A stretch of DNA of 64,000 nucleotides from Mesocentrotus franciscanus (lineage: Eukaryota; Echinodermata; Echinoidea; Camarodonta; Strongylocentrotidae), in NCBI GenBank assembly GCA_037976565.1, contig CP137671.1, positions 24,814,197 to 24,878,196 of the forward strand, given 5' to 3'. Positions 38,804-51,334 of this stretch are shown here, in pieces. The notes beneath the pieces were generated by a model. It saw only the letters and a program-made list of their open reading frames with translations. It was not told where the DNA came from and ran no database searches. How positions within the stretch are numbered: position 1 is the first letter of the stretch; each line of letters starts with the position of its first letter. A program made the position numbers and the translations under genes.

Positions 38804-40224
38804 TATGATTGAGTCACAGGAAAAGAATGTTTAACTGAAAGCTAATGTAAGTTAAGACAATAAAGAAAATAAACAACCAACTTTAGTAACAACCCATTGA
38901 TTAGAAATCGAAAAGACTTAGTACAGATACACCAGAATTTGAAACGATCAAAAAGACGTTTTAAAATAGTTCAATCTGAGGTGAATGCAGAAGCCTTGTC
39001 GATCTACCGTTCGAATGCGCGAAATGACAATGACGTATTTAGTACGTTATCCGAACATGATTTTTATGGGATATACAAAATGGTTTGGAAATTGCCCTTG
39101 AGTTGACTGTTCAAAGGTTTTTGGGATCGTGTTCCGTGAACAAAGAAAAACAAATTAAAAACACTATCATACACCCACAGACGAAATGTAAAATAATTTT
39201 GGTAATTATCTACTGTGACTGACGTATATGTGGATATTTGTTTTCATTTTGCACGTGTATTTCGTGACGAGTAAAAAGGATTAATTCAGCGGTTGACATT
39301 TCATCTTTGAATTCGAGTATTGTGTTGTACATACTGAAGCACTTTCCAATTTGTTATTTGAGATGAAATAGCTGCCACGTGATAGCCCAAAGAGCGACAT
39401 ATTAGTTCGGATATGTCAATTTCTCTTCGACTATCTAATAACTATAGTAATTCTACATCTTGAGTAGATAGCTATTATCACCATCCAAGGAAATCACATT
39501 AAAAGTGTCGTATTACTTGGTGCAATCTTATCTTGGTGCAAAAAGCATTGAAAGTCTACACAAATATTCTACCAATTTGTTACCATTCTATCTCTATGTG
39601 CTAAGGGTTATCGTGAAGTAATATTGCCAACACTTTCACATCTTATTTAGATTTTTAATCCTAAGCTCGATTGAAATTTGATCAGGTATATACAGCTTTT
39701 ATTCCTAAGACATGGTTCATCAGAAGCAAGCAGATGATTTTGAAGAAGAAAACAAATCTAGTGTACCTTGTCAATATTGAAAGTTACAGTTGTTCAAGAT
39801 TATTGTGAATTTTAAGGAATCGTCTACGGAACCGGTTGGTGATGCATGGCAGTGAGAGAATTCAGTAGCCAGAGGGTGAAATCGTTATCAGAGAGCCCTA
39901 AATTATGCTTAAATAGAGGTTTTTGTATAAATTGTATTATTAAACCTGACGTGCTAAATACCTTAATATCAAAGCCATGCTGCAAAGTATTATCATTGTC
40001 CCTAATGATGCTAACGTTAGTGCTGTAGTGTCAACCGTAAACTGTTATTCTTAGTAAAACTATGATGCATATTTAAAATTATTGGTCATGTATGACTTCG
40101 TGACTCGTGTAAGAATTTCTTTCGTTCTGCTTACACGCGTCCCTGAACTATCTTTTATTTCTCGTTTTATGCCTAACAATGCCCATAGAATATTCACCAT
40201 TTTCATGGTTTCATAAAGTACATT
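38804..40224. other. Anonymous non-coding stretch
   Basis: No supported gene or repeat. Confidence 0.5.
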
Positions 40225-40426
40225 TGAGTATAGTCCCATATACCGATTTTAGGGGTGCGGTGCATGTCATTTTCATCACGTTTAAGTCAATATATTATAA
40301 TTGCGACCATTCCAAAACTTCACAGGACACGTCAATTTTGATGTACTACTTAATTAACCTTTCCCAATTGCTTCCAGACAGTTCCTTTTACATTGACATT
40401 GTATGGCCAGTTTATCAACTTTATCT
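40225..40426. mobile_element. MITE family A, right-hand fragment with intact TTAA edge
   Basis: TATAGTCCCATATACC, GACCATTCCAAAACTTCACA, AACCTTTCCCAATTGCTTCC and TGTATGGCCAG match the family order. The terminus TTTATCT is followed by TTAA (40427-40430), as in the full copies. The left half is missing or unrecognisable. Confidence 0.6.
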
Positions 40427-40430
40427 TTAA

Positions 40431-42740
40431 AGCTCTCGGAATGATCCTTGCCCTCAGCGTGGGTTTCTTGTTTACAAGAAAATGGCAAAGGATGGTTCGG
40501 AATTCGTTAGCATCAGATATAAGCCTATTGCATTATTTGCAATCACCTTAATGCCCTTGTCTTCCCTCCGGCTAGACTTTTATAGATGTCCTCTGTGTAA
40601 TGATGGGTCGCCATGTGATTAGTTTGTGCGATCTCATGCACAATGCTATGATTAATGTATCTTTCAAAATAGGGCAGTCATAATCCATTTTCATACTTGA
40701 CATACTGGTCATTGCTACTATAAAGAATGTCGAAGGGTGTTATGAAGATAAAACGACATCATTCCAACGGGTTTTTCTGAAATCATCATTTGATTACTAC
40801 AATGTTTTATGTCGCCTTTTTGGAAGATTGATAGCAATTACGACGACTGAGCTTTTACTGCCAATGCTGATTATATACATGTAGATACGATAATTATGAT
40901 GATAATAAAATGACATGTCATACTGTAACTCTTATGATCAATGAATGACAAGATTATGTTTCGGTTTCGGGCATTCTCATCGTTCTTAATGCCTTTTGAC
41001 ATTTCAAGGGTATTATATTTCATAAAAAGCGCTTTGAAAATACTGCGTCATAAATTACGATTATTATTTTTTCAAATTTAGTAAATGCCCTTGCGTGTAC
41101 ATATATTTGTGTTTAACAAATTCTGTACAAAGCACAATAAACTCTTTCATCTTAGTTTCCTTCATTTCTTACGAATACTGTCTTATCACAAGAGATTTAC
41201 CCATCTTGTTTCTGTACAATCCTTTTCATTGCCCCTTTTTATTTGTTTAGCACTGTTTTATTTTTATCAAACACAGGCTCCTTTTTCGGTTTTTCGCCTT
41301 CTTCTTTATTCTTTATATATTCAAAATATTGCATTATTTACTGTATTGCTGCTATATAATGTATATACCGTACTTTGCCGGGTAATAAAAGTTTCATATA
41401 ACTATATACATTGAATGGAAGAATAATTTCAATAATTTTCGCTTAAGCATTTATTCAGTTAGCATTATACAGTATTGCCACGCGAATCATTAAATCAATT
41501 AGTGTTGGACATTTGGATTTGAAACCGTCTTAATCACTAGTACTAGTAGCTAAAATAACCAAGTGGGTAGAGAAATTCGTGTTCATTTTTAGGTTTAATT
41601 TTCAAAGATGGATAACATTGTCGCCCGTTGTAGGCCTCACGATAAGAGTAGAAACACCAGCGAAACACAAGGGGTGTGTTTTTGGCTTCACCTTTCCCCC
41701 ATTTTAGTTACCTTCATCCCCTCCCTATACATCATCATGCTTTACCAGATTCAGCTTTTAGTTTTCCTTTAAGAGCTGTCACTGTTAACATAGTTGATAA
41801 CCGTGACGAGAGGGTGAAAATGCGAATTAAATTCGGGAAAGGCTATTTGAAATCATTCCGATCTGACAGAGCACCATTTTATGATTTTAATATCTCAACT
41901 ACCCATCTCATCCCACCCCCGTTCCACCTACGCTGTTTCTGAGGGTTCATTATGGAAACGAAAATGAAAGTATATTTGGGAGTTCTGTAGATCATTTAAT
42001 TCAGCAGAACTAAATATTAAACAGAGACGATGGGTATTCAGGTATCTAAGTGGAAAAAGGGGGAATTGTTTTTTGGGTTGTTTTTCAATCCAAGTCAGTT
42101 TCTCTTATTCCAGCACACACCATTTTTTTCTTCCTTTGGAGCAGTTTGTGGAACAAATCCTTATAATACTTCGAGTGCGTTCACAGGGTCTAAAAATATA
42201 CACTTTTTTAAAGCTTGTATCCTAATACTGCAATGCACATTAATTTCTCCTTTTTCTCCTTTTTCTGTAATAGTACATGACAGCTATACATTCATAGACA
42301 AATAGATCAGTGTTCTGAAGTCACATTCGCACTTTAAATCCATTTTACGATATAAGCTCAATCATACTCCCCCTTTAAGATTTGCCAAATTAATTGTAGC
42401 CAATTCATGCCTCCTCTGCATAACCCCCCACCCCCAGTCCGCCTATGGATACTGAAATTGAAAATCTTCAATACTTCCACACTCTCCTTTTGGATATTTG
42501 TCCGGCGAAAATTGATCCGGGCTGTATTAGGTCAAAGATGTAAAGGTTAAGGATTAAGAGAGGGTTATAGATTCCTGGTTTAGGGTTAGGTAAAGTGTTG
42601 AGCCTTTGGTTGGAGTTAGAAATCAGGTCAGTGCAGGAAAGCATATAAGTAGGATATCCATGATTAAGGCTGACCGTGGAGCAATTGTCCTAGGAGCTTG
42701 TGTCGTACAAACGATATTTTATCGACTTAGATATCACTGG
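40431..42740. other. Anonymous non-coding stretch
   Basis: No supported gene. Frames up to 109 codons (41085-41414) are Phe/Leu-rich and reflect AT-rich composition. Confidence 0.5.
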
Positions 42741-43440
42741 GTTGGATAACTAAAGCCATGGTCACATCTCTCTGCATCTCTCTGCGTCTGCTCTACGACG
42801 GATCTCGTAGGGAATCCTTGCGCACGGGTCTGCACGTCTTGAAGGCACATAGAACTCGCAAGCGCCTGAAGGAGGTTTTTTCGACATGTCCAATAATCTC
42901 TGCATGTACGTTTTTTATGGAGGCACGATTTACTTCTTAGCAAACCTCGCAAGGTCTTCTTGCGAGAACTGTACGGGTTACTTGCGGAAGTCTATGGAGC
43001 CACGTGGCGCAGAAGAAGTCATACGGAGTAGTAATACGGAGCCGTCAGACATCGCACTGCAATTACAAGGCACCTGCACAGGGATCGCGAATTCACCTTA
43101 AGGATTCTTGCAAGTAAGGGGAGAGTATGTTTGTGAGGAGGGTGCAGAAGGCGCCCACGAAGGATCGTAAGCAGGACGTGTGAATCTTAAATGTTCGCCT
43201 ACCACATTACTTTTGCTCGTGACAGGCTCCCTTTATCATTGAGCCTGACGCAGGTGCATAGCAGGAGCATGAGCCGTGCAACCGATATTTTGTCGCCGGG
43301 GTATTCGTCTTAGATCAGTAACGTAAGCTCATGACAGGCTTGCCTTATCCCGGGATGTAAATCACTGGGATAGATCAGAAACTTAAGCCCGTGACAGACT
43401 CACTTTATCCTTGGGCTCAACCATGCTATGCTCCCTGACA
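42640..43440 (+). repeat. Degenerate tandem array split by a foreign insert
   Basis: Units share a CGATATTTT(A/G)TCG block (near 42712 and 43280), an ATCACTGGG(T/A) block (near 42732 and 43366) and a GTGACAG(G/A)CT..CTTTATC block (near 43221, 43335 and 43393). A GC-richer segment of about 450 bp (roughly 42752-43205) interrupts the first unit after GGATAACT. That segment is rich in CGCAAG/CTTGCG steps and encodes nothing recognisable; its own ends are not clearly inverted. Confidence 0.5.
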
Positions 43441-44155
43441 TCAAAACACCTCGTAGGTAATCTGGTTAATGGCATGGATGTGAATGATGAATAAGTCATG
43501 TAATATTTTACAAGTAGGATATATCCCTCAGAGGATGATGTAAAGGAATGGAATCTATCCGAAGGTCACACCCGTCATTTTTCAAATGACTAGAGAATAA
43601 GGTGTTGTTGAAAAACAAATACAATTTGAAATAAACAGACACAAATTCCTGTAAACAAAGTTAAGGTAATTATGGCTTAAGGCTGTCAATCAAACGAGCG
43701 CTCAATGTCCATCTATCCAACGTTATGATAATCCGTAACGATATTTATACAAAAATAAATTAGTTATGAAATTAGATGAAGAACTCGATTTAATGACTAC
43801 TTGATTTTTTGTTTTTTCAATTTAGTTAGAAAAATATGGACAATTCATACGGAAGATAAGTTGATAATTAATGATTGATAATTGATTGTTTTTATTTCCA
43901 TATCATCTTTTCAAGCATACTTATTCATGTGCATTAATGTGACATTGATATATTTAAAAAAATTGTGCCTCTTCTATCAACAAAACCAGTTTCTTTGAAT
44001 GATCTTATTAGGAAAATAAGCGGTTCGTGCCACACGAACCCTTATTGCTATCGCTCCCGTTCCTTCTTTCTCTTTGTTCTTTTGTGTTCCTAATCCGTCC
44101 CCGTTCCCCCTGACCGCCCCTCTATCCCTCCCACCACCGACGCACAATATTTTGT

Positions 44156-44310
44156 TTCTCTCTCTCTCTATCTCTCTCTCCCTCTCGGTGCCACATACAA
44201 TATTTCTAAGTGTTTAGCCCACACACACGCGCACACGTACATGCACACACTCGCTCTCACTCTCGATCCATATCTCTCTCTCTCTTTCCACCTCTCCCTT
44301 TCTCTTTCTG
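44156..44310 (+). repeat. (CT)n and (CA)n microsatellites
   Basis: CT tracts flank a short CA/CG-CA tract (44220-44250). Confidence 0.8.
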
Positions 44311-46015
44311 TATCCCAATAGATTTCTTTATTTTTGAAAGATATGATAATAGTCAGTTGATCTACCGCTTTCGGTTGTTTTCAAGGTGGGGAAGGGTATG
44401 AACCTGTTGATGAACCAGTCATAAATGTTCAAGATTAATACTTTGTTTCCGGGACAGTAACTTTAGTAACTTTGGTAACTTTAAGGAAATATGATTTGTT
44501 GTTGTTTAATATTCATGGCGGTTCGTTTTTTTTTCTTCTTCCCATCTGATAAGAAGCATGTGAACAACATTGCAACCCACCATTTAAGATTTACGATTTT
44601 TTCAAATCTGGTTGTTATAAACATATATATTTTTAACTGGACTCCTTTTTTGCTGCGGTTTATGCAGTAATGATGGACTGGAGGTTGGTACGCTTAAAAT
44701 CACTGCGATACACCAAATGTGAAGGCTTTACTTGTATTCTTAGACTTGTAGTCGATCTTGGTTTATTTAATTAGATTTCTATTTGGTTCTAATTGACAAT
44801 GCCGACTGTCTAAAAATGTTGTACCCCCTCCCCCTCCAAACAATAGTTATAATGAATAAATAAACAATCTGGGACAAACGTTGCTTATAATATAGCCGAC
44901 AAAAATTGTTCTGGGAGATTGGCAAATACGGTACGGTCTTATGCGTGCAACAGGCGTAAGAAGTTTCATATAAATTGTAATTGTTTAAATAGATTCTCTT
45001 TTTAATGCAACTGAGTGTAATACATTTCTGTTCCTCGATGTGGTAGAGAAATTATGGCGAACGTCGTAGCTTTAAATGCTAGGCGAAGTCGCTTGAATCA
45101 TGGCAGTATCGCAGAATATCAAATATTGGCTGTGGCTATGCTCGTGGATATGGATAAGATACATGACATAGATGTCAATATCATTAACAAATTCTCTTCA
45201 ATGCATCGAAAGCATTTACGATTTATTTGCAAGTGTTTTGCTTGTCTCTTTTTTTTAAAGCATTTAACACCTAGAAATAAGCGCATACAAATCGGTTATG
45301 TCAGTCCATCATGTGGCTTGTTTGTTACCAAATGTGATCCCCCAACTCACATGTATGAGGCGCCGCGAAAATTGTGTTATCCTATATTACTTTGATGAGA
45401 AATAACTTATTCCCATCTTCTCCCATGTTAACGAGGATAGAGTAAAGAGTGTAAAACGTAAGGAAATGGCTGCGAAATGAGAATTCGTGTTTAATATCAT
45501 GAAATTGGTGCTTTAATTCGATGAAGCGTTGCTCGCCAGCGAGGGGAGGCATTAAATTACCTCGGCAGAAATGGAACTTCAATATTTACCTCTCCATTAC
45601 CCTGTTTGTGCAAAGTGACAATAACATTTTAATATATGACACCTACTCTCACCACATCACATAAAAGGGTGTCAATATGATGATAATACCTGACAAAAGT
45701 GAGAACAAGTGTCATGTGCATGCTGGAAAAAAAAAACTGGTCGTGCCGCTGGCAGAAGAAGGGCGTTAGCCTAGCACGCAGGGTATGACACAAAGCAAAT
45801 TTCTGATAACACGCTTCTAATGTTTTGACTGCTCTATAGGCCTACATATTATACCATTATTGAAACACGACAGGTATTTCCCTTTTTATCGACTAATGAA
45901 GAGTGAAAATGAATTGTAACTACCTAATTTGAGTAACTCCGTATCAAATAAACGCATGTTTCTTTCTTAGCTTGCCGGCATTTTAATGCTAACGATCCTG
46001 ATCCTCTGCTTAAAG
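44311..46015. other. Anonymous non-coding stretch
   Basis: A 113-codon plus-strand frame (45054-45395) starts with ATG but has no domain, and its composition matches that of its surroundings. No mobile element was recognised. Confidence 0.5.
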
Positions 46016-46376
46016 CCCCTCTAAAGTGTTGGGAGCCCCAAAAGTTTGCTGGCAAAATTTCACTTAAATTGTATCATGATCATGTGAAAGAGAATGTCAT
46101 TAAAGACGCATTTCTGCAAGGATTTTCGAAACAAATGTGTTTAAATTCGAATATTTATAAAAGAATACAAATTTTAGGTTTTCTGCGTTAAATAGAAAAC
46201 CCAAACTATGTATTCTTTTATCAATATTTTCTTCAAACACGTTTTTTTTTTTTTTTGGGGGAATCTTTGCAGAAGTGTTTCTTAAATGACATCCTCTTTC
46301 ACATTATGATACAATTTAATTGAAATTTTGCCATCAAATTTTGGCGAATTTGGGCTCCCAACATTTTAGAGGGGCT
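46016..46376. mobile_element. MITE family D, long-armed foldback in TTAA-type target
   Basis: The left arm begins AGCCCCTCTAAAGTGTTGGG and includes GGCAAAATTTCACTTAAATT, TGTGAAAGAGAATGTCATT and CATTTCTGCAAGGATT. The right arm is the complement in reverse order with few changes, so arms of about 120-170 bp pair over most of the element. The flanks are TTAA (46012-46015) and CTAA (46377-46380). There is no coding capacity. A T15 run sits in the loop side of the right arm. Confidence 0.8.
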
Positions 46377-46380
46377 CTAA

Positions 46381-47903
46381 CGCAAGAGTGCGCGTCCGCG
46401 ATCAGCAGAACGGCACCGTTTGAATCTTTCGTTTCAACCAAGAGAAACAGAAAATTTAATTCAAGTTGATAAATCATTGTCGTTTGTAATAAATTACTTG
46501 CGTAAGAAGATCATTATTACAGTTCAACATTTCTGAACTCTTTACCATTACCTTGGATCACCAGATATGCGTTGGTTTCGGACTGCAACGAGACAGCGTG
46601 AGCATATTACGTGGCTCACTTTAAGTTAGAACTTTATGGGGCATGCGTTTTCATTGGTTTCTTGTCGTCCCCGCGCTAGGCAAGATATAATGTAAACATA
46701 AATAACAATTATTCGCATTTATCTCTGATACTCTTTTGTTATTGCTCAATTTGAAATACAAAACACGTACTATGTCATGATATAGGCACGTAATCTCAAT
46801 GGCTTTTTTTTCATAAAGCAATCAACGAATACGTTCCTGCCAGAAATCCATTGAATACACCTAGATGGAGAGTATGAAACGTGGATTAATATCTAGCCAC
46901 AAGACAAAGTACAAATTAGATTTTTTTAAACATAGGCCTAGATCAATAATTAATTGAATTAATTGAATAAATGCAATTGAATTGGGGAAATTCCCAAATT
47001 AACACTATTTAAGCCTTCACCAGAAATCCAACCTTAATAGACAACAACTCTTAAAGAAAGCAGAAAAGTAAGAGGAGCAGACTGGTGAAGATATGAATGA
47101 AATCGGAAGAAAAATAAGAAATTTATGTATTTTTTAAAGTTTTATGAGAATGTCACCGTGACGTACATGCAGTGCCGGACAACTTTCCCATTTGTATAAT
47201 CAAACAAAATGGCAAAAATGTAATGTTTTTTTCCTTTATAGAGGACATAAAAATGTGCCCCCAAGGGAGGAGGCACTTTAACATAGACTGACATTAATGA
47301 TATTTTAGTACATGACAAATGGAAGAGCTGAATGTGACTACGTCACAATCTATTGACCAAATTGCCAATTTGAGATCTGCATAGATTTAGTAATCTCATA
47401 TTTCAAACATTCATAACTCTCTTGATTATTGGTCCGATTTATTTCAAACTGTCGCCATTCTGTTCTATTATTCTTCTGATTTCAGGCAAAATAACTCCTT
47501 TCAAAGGGTGCATAGCCCGTTATGTATACATGAATAAAAACCTATTGAAGCTAAGGGGTTTTGCTCTGCAACAAATTCCTGTCATCGAGATAATGCATCA
47601 ACTTTCGCCTGAACAAACATACACTTTGATGTTATATTTTTGGTACATATACAGGCGAGAGATTGATGCTAAAACATTTGGCCTGAGGGTCAGGAAACTC
47701 ATTTTCTTCGTTTGCCTCCGTGAAAAATATGGGTGGTGATATTGTATATCACGTATAATCATAATGATTAATTCATTTATGAAATAGAAGGAAAAAAAAC
47801 AAGGTGAGAAACTGATCCATCACGTGATGGATTACTCTTATTGCGTCTATCTAATTTTGCCCTACGAATATCATGAAGAGCCAGCATATAGTTGTAGCTC
47901 TTA
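46381..47903. other. Anonymous non-coding stretch
   Basis: A 105-codon plus frame (47422-47739) has no recognised domain. Its upstream part (about 47330-47450) carries an AAATTGCCAATTTG block loosely like MITE family B, which suggests repeat-derived sequence. Confidence 0.45.
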
Positions 47904-48107
47904 AGGCTCGTTCAGATTTGGCGTGGTAAACCGCCGGGAAAAAAGGCGCTGGTTTTTAAATATTATTGTCATCTTTTAAGCTGAAAATGAATGGCAACTG
48001 CGTGCTACAAAGAACTTGCGGGTTTTCACTGAGCTCTGTGTTATAATTTACGTCATCATTTAAAAAAAAAACGCCGCTGTTTCGTCGCGTCATATCTGAG
48101 CGAGCTT
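47904..48107 (+). mobile_element. Harbinger-like MITE copy 2, with TTA duplication
   Basis: It starts AGGCTCGTTCAGATTTGGCG and ends with the complement of AAGCTCGCTCAGATATGACG. TTA stands on both sides (47901-47903 and 48108-48110). The interior (GAATGGCAACTGCGTGCTAC, GAGCTCTGTG) is shared with the copies at 19271 and 50961. A 3-bp TWA duplication is characteristic of PIF/Harbinger elements; the superfamily name rests on that alone. At 204 bp this is the simplest copy and defines the family. Confidence 0.8.
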
Positions 48108-48111
48108 TTAT

Positions 48112-48333
48112 AATGGTAATCTATTTACCTTGGGTAGCCTACCCAGAGTCAATGCTGTTCTTCAAGGGAGCCCTGCAATTATTATTACTCAAGAAATTAT
48201 TATTTACCCGATTTCACCTGGGTGGAGAGTGGCAAATATGGACTAACGTCTTGTCAAAGGACGCAAGGCTGGGTTTCAAAACCACATCTCTTGGATTGAG
48301 AGTAAAGTGAACGAACCACTACACCACGAACCT
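48112..48333 (-). mobile_element. tRNA-derived SINE, SURF-like
   Basis: Read on the minus strand the element opens GGTTCGTGGTGTAGTGGTTC, which contains a Pol III A box (TGGTGTAGTGG). About 35 bp later GGTTTTGAAACCC fits a decayed B box. The tRNA-unrelated body follows (CCTTTGACAAGACGTTAGTC, CACTCTCCACCCAGGTGAAA, GGGTAGGCTACCCAAGGTAA). This layout matches tRNA-derived SINEs common in sea urchins. The 3' end abuts the right end of the MITE at 48107. A 65-codon plus frame across it is fortuitous. Confidence 0.75.
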
Positions 48334-49576
48334 TCACTTATTAGGCCTACTATTGATGCTCCTTATAGACAAGAGTTCGGTCAGAATGCAACTTTCTCTT
48401 TAAAGGAAACACATACAGCACACTACTAAAATTTATCTCAATAGTTCCTTCCAACCTTGCCTACATAATCATAATGATGACCCTTTCACATTACAAACAT
48501 TATCTACATATTTGGCATACATAAATTCATCGGTCTCTTACAGTATAGTCTCATAAAACGAAAGATTTTGTATACTTCATTCCGTTACGTTAGAGAGAGA
48601 TGATACTTAGTATTTAGACTAATTTTATACAGGTGTCTATGAGTCATTCTCATATTTTTTAGTCTTTATTCAGATATTATAATATAATTTCACGTTTAAA
48701 ATCATGTTTCTGTTAAACAGCAACTGTTAAAGATATTCATTTCAAATGAATTTACCACGAATGAGTAAATTCCCCACCAAAAGCTTTATATATACGTTTA
48801 CAATTATTTATAAATCGTTTGTAAAAGGTATCAAATAGCTTTAGCCTACAGAACCTTAATCATTCAATTAAGAAAATATCGATTCGTGCCTCATATTCGC
48901 AACTGGTGGACCTTAAAACTTGCCTTCGTCCATAAAATTTAGTTTTTCCGGGTGTCCTTTTTAAAGTTTTTATTTGTGTTTGTGTTTTTAAAATACTTTT
49001 TCAATAATTATTTACACTTCCACGGGCTCCTTTATTATACATAAACAAGGAAAAACTTTATGAAAGACAGTCAAAATTAGGATGTTTGTCATACAAGTAA
49101 TTCTCAGCCGTACAACGGCACATAAAATGATAAACATAATTATAGCAAAATATGATTTTATTCAAATTGTATTACAAAACACTCAAAAGCATTTGGTAAA
49201 CAGACACCATTTTTTCCGGAAGTTGTTTTCTTTATGTTCGTTCGTGCAATATATTTTCCATATCATAATACGACTCATTTAATTGCGAGCATAATTATTT
49301 TTTCAAAAAGTGGTATCTTGTTTGTGAAATAAGCGGCACATATATATTTTTTTACAATTATTAAAATACAATTAAAAGCGTTGTTTTGATATCCATAAAA
49401 ACCGACAATTTATTGTGGTTCGTTGCTTTGACCTATATATTGTATTACGAAACAACCATTACTCAAGTTTGGACCACATTATATTTGATTGTGGACAGTA
49501 ACAGAATTACAAAATGTACATTGTTTATCGGTAACTAATTTAAGTTTCAATTATGCATCTTTAATGTAAATAATCT
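48334..49576. other. Anonymous AT-rich stretch
   Basis: No supported gene or mobile element. Confidence 0.5.
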
Positions 49577-49736
49577 AGGACCTGTTGCATAAAACTTACC
49601 ATTAATGGTAACTCTGCCATCAATGGTAACTACCATGGTAACATTGCTCAACAGCCAATCAAAATCAAGTATTCCATGGAAGTTACCATTGATAGCAAAG
49701 TTACCATCAATAATAAGTTTTATGCCACGGGACCCT
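49577..49736. mobile_element. Short foldback MITE with internal TTACCAT repeats
   Basis: The left end AGGACCTGTTGCATAAAACT mirrors the right end (complement AGGGTCCCGTGGCATAAAAC). Inside, ATTAATGGTAAC, ATCAATGGTAAC and CCATGGTAAC recur on both strands, so the whole 160 bp can fold. No clear target duplication was seen. Confidence 0.7.
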
Positions 49737-50960
49737 GGGCAATAATGATTCATGTGACTAAACAAGTTAAGGTGATTATTCGACTTCATCAAAATGATAA
49801 TTATGTGAAACAGATCTGAAGAAATGGAATATCATCTCCGCTCTTATCTTTCCAAAATCGCTTGTTCTTTCCGAGCGTCTTTGCTCAAATCACTTTCTAC
49901 AAAAATGAGTTGTCATAAAACGGGGGTGCTAATTTTGTTCTCGATAATTGCTAAGGTTTTTTTTTTTTCTTTTCAGAAATAAAGTTTTGAGAATTTCACT
50001 GGTTCTTTTTATGTTTTTATTAGGCGATGGATAGCTTTTCTCTTTACGTCACTTGATAATAATGTAATATTTTGTAGCATAAAAGAATTTGTGTGTGTGT
50101 GTTTTTTTTTTTGGCGAAAGTACCAGCCTAAACTTCGAATCGATACCAGCATAATAAGTGTAATATTCTGAAATATCCAATTGCGATATCGGTGTTTCAA
50201 TCACAGATTAGGCCTATCTTGTCTGACGGATCATTTCAGGAGCAATCTGATTTCTGTTTATATTATCATGTTATAAATAATAGATATTAATCATATTAAC
50301 GTGGAACTATGTTGGATGTACTGCATCTCTGGTGGGTGTATATCATTTTAAATAGATTTCTGACTGGGGATTGAGGGAGGCACAAAAATAAGGGGTTATC
50401 CCTTATAAAATATTCATGATTTCAAGTCAGATATAAAGATACTGTCTTTATCTTTGATTTATATGGTACGATCAACTTTATTATAAAGACATGTTATCGT
50501 CCCACTTTTATTTTTATCAAATTCACTCACTTCTTCGTTGGTGTCGGTTTTTTTTATTTTCATCAACAGATCGATGTCGCTCTATCTGTCGAGTGTGTAT
50601 AAAAATAAAGTATATCCAAATATATAGTTGCTTTGAAGAAAATCTTACATCCTCTGCGACCTTGGAATTTATTAGAGTTACTTAAATATGATCTTGTTTT
50701 CCGTCTAATAGTATTTTTCTGTATAACTTTGCTGCCACGGGAGACTAAGCACCACAGTTTTCAGAAACTTCTAATCCGAGTATGGGAATAAGTAGGGGGG
50801 ATGTTATCATTGCTGGCGATTTCCGCTTCGAAAATTACAGTATCAAGGCCCTGGCCTACTGTATACTATGCGTCGTATAAAAGCAGCCACAGTCGTGCTG
50901 TGTGAAGGAGGCGGCCCTCTGTCACTCTGTGGGCAGATCATTACGAGGAAGCGATATATA

Positions 50961-51331
50961 AGGCTTGTTCAGATATAACGCGGCAAAACCGCGACGTTTT
51001 TGTTTTCTTTTTTTTCTTTTACGATGATGTAAAGTATAATACGCTTCACATTTCTGAATCCCATAACATAGAGCTCAGTGAATACGCGCAAGTCCTTTGT
51101 TGCGCACAGTTGCCATTCATTTTACACTTTTAAAATTCGCGGATGTTTATACCGCGACAGATAGGGGGCGTTTCATGAAACAATTAGTCGTTGGTTTTCA
51201 CCGACTAATATCATTTTCACCGACAATTTTATTATCACCGACTATTTTCCAGGCCTCTTATTGGTAAAATTTAGTCAGCGCTGACAGTTGTCGGCGGACA
51301 AATGTTGATGAAACGCCCCCTGAACAAGCCT
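50961..51331 (-). mobile_element. Harbinger-like MITE copy 3, inverted, split by a nested MITE
   Basis: It begins AGGCTTGTTCAGATATAACG and ends GAACAAGCCT at 51331, with ATA on both sides (50958-50960 and 51332-51334). The interior ACATAGAGCTCAGTGAATAC, GCGCAAGTCCTTTGTTGCGC and GTTGCCATTCATTTT is the complement of copies 1 and 2, so it lies in the opposite orientation. Its right terminal repeat is interrupted at 51164 by a second element (51164-51320). Without that insert it would be about 214 bp. Confidence 0.8.
51164..51320. mobile_element. MITE nested in Harbinger-like MITE copy 3
   Basis: The left end GGGGGCGTTTCATGAAACAA pairs with the right end ATGAAACGCCCCC (51308-51320). Subterminal CACCGAC units repeat three times on the left and TGTCGGCGGAC lies on the right. 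The GGGG(C/T)GTTTCA terminus resembles the foldback at 24558. Target bases are unclear. It must be younger than the MITE it interrupts. Confidence 0.75.
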
Positions 51332-51334
51332 ATA

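Noticed and set aside
45054..45395. 113-codon frame with ATG
   Set aside because: No recognisable domain and base composition like its flanks; not enough to call a gene.
47422..47739. 105-codon plus-strand frame
   Set aside because: No domain; its upstream part resembles a dispersed repeat.
48113..48334. Possible tRNA gene
   Set aside because: A- and B-box-like sequences are present, but no cloverleaf with an acceptor stem can be formed and a SINE body follows; it is a tRNA-derived SINE.
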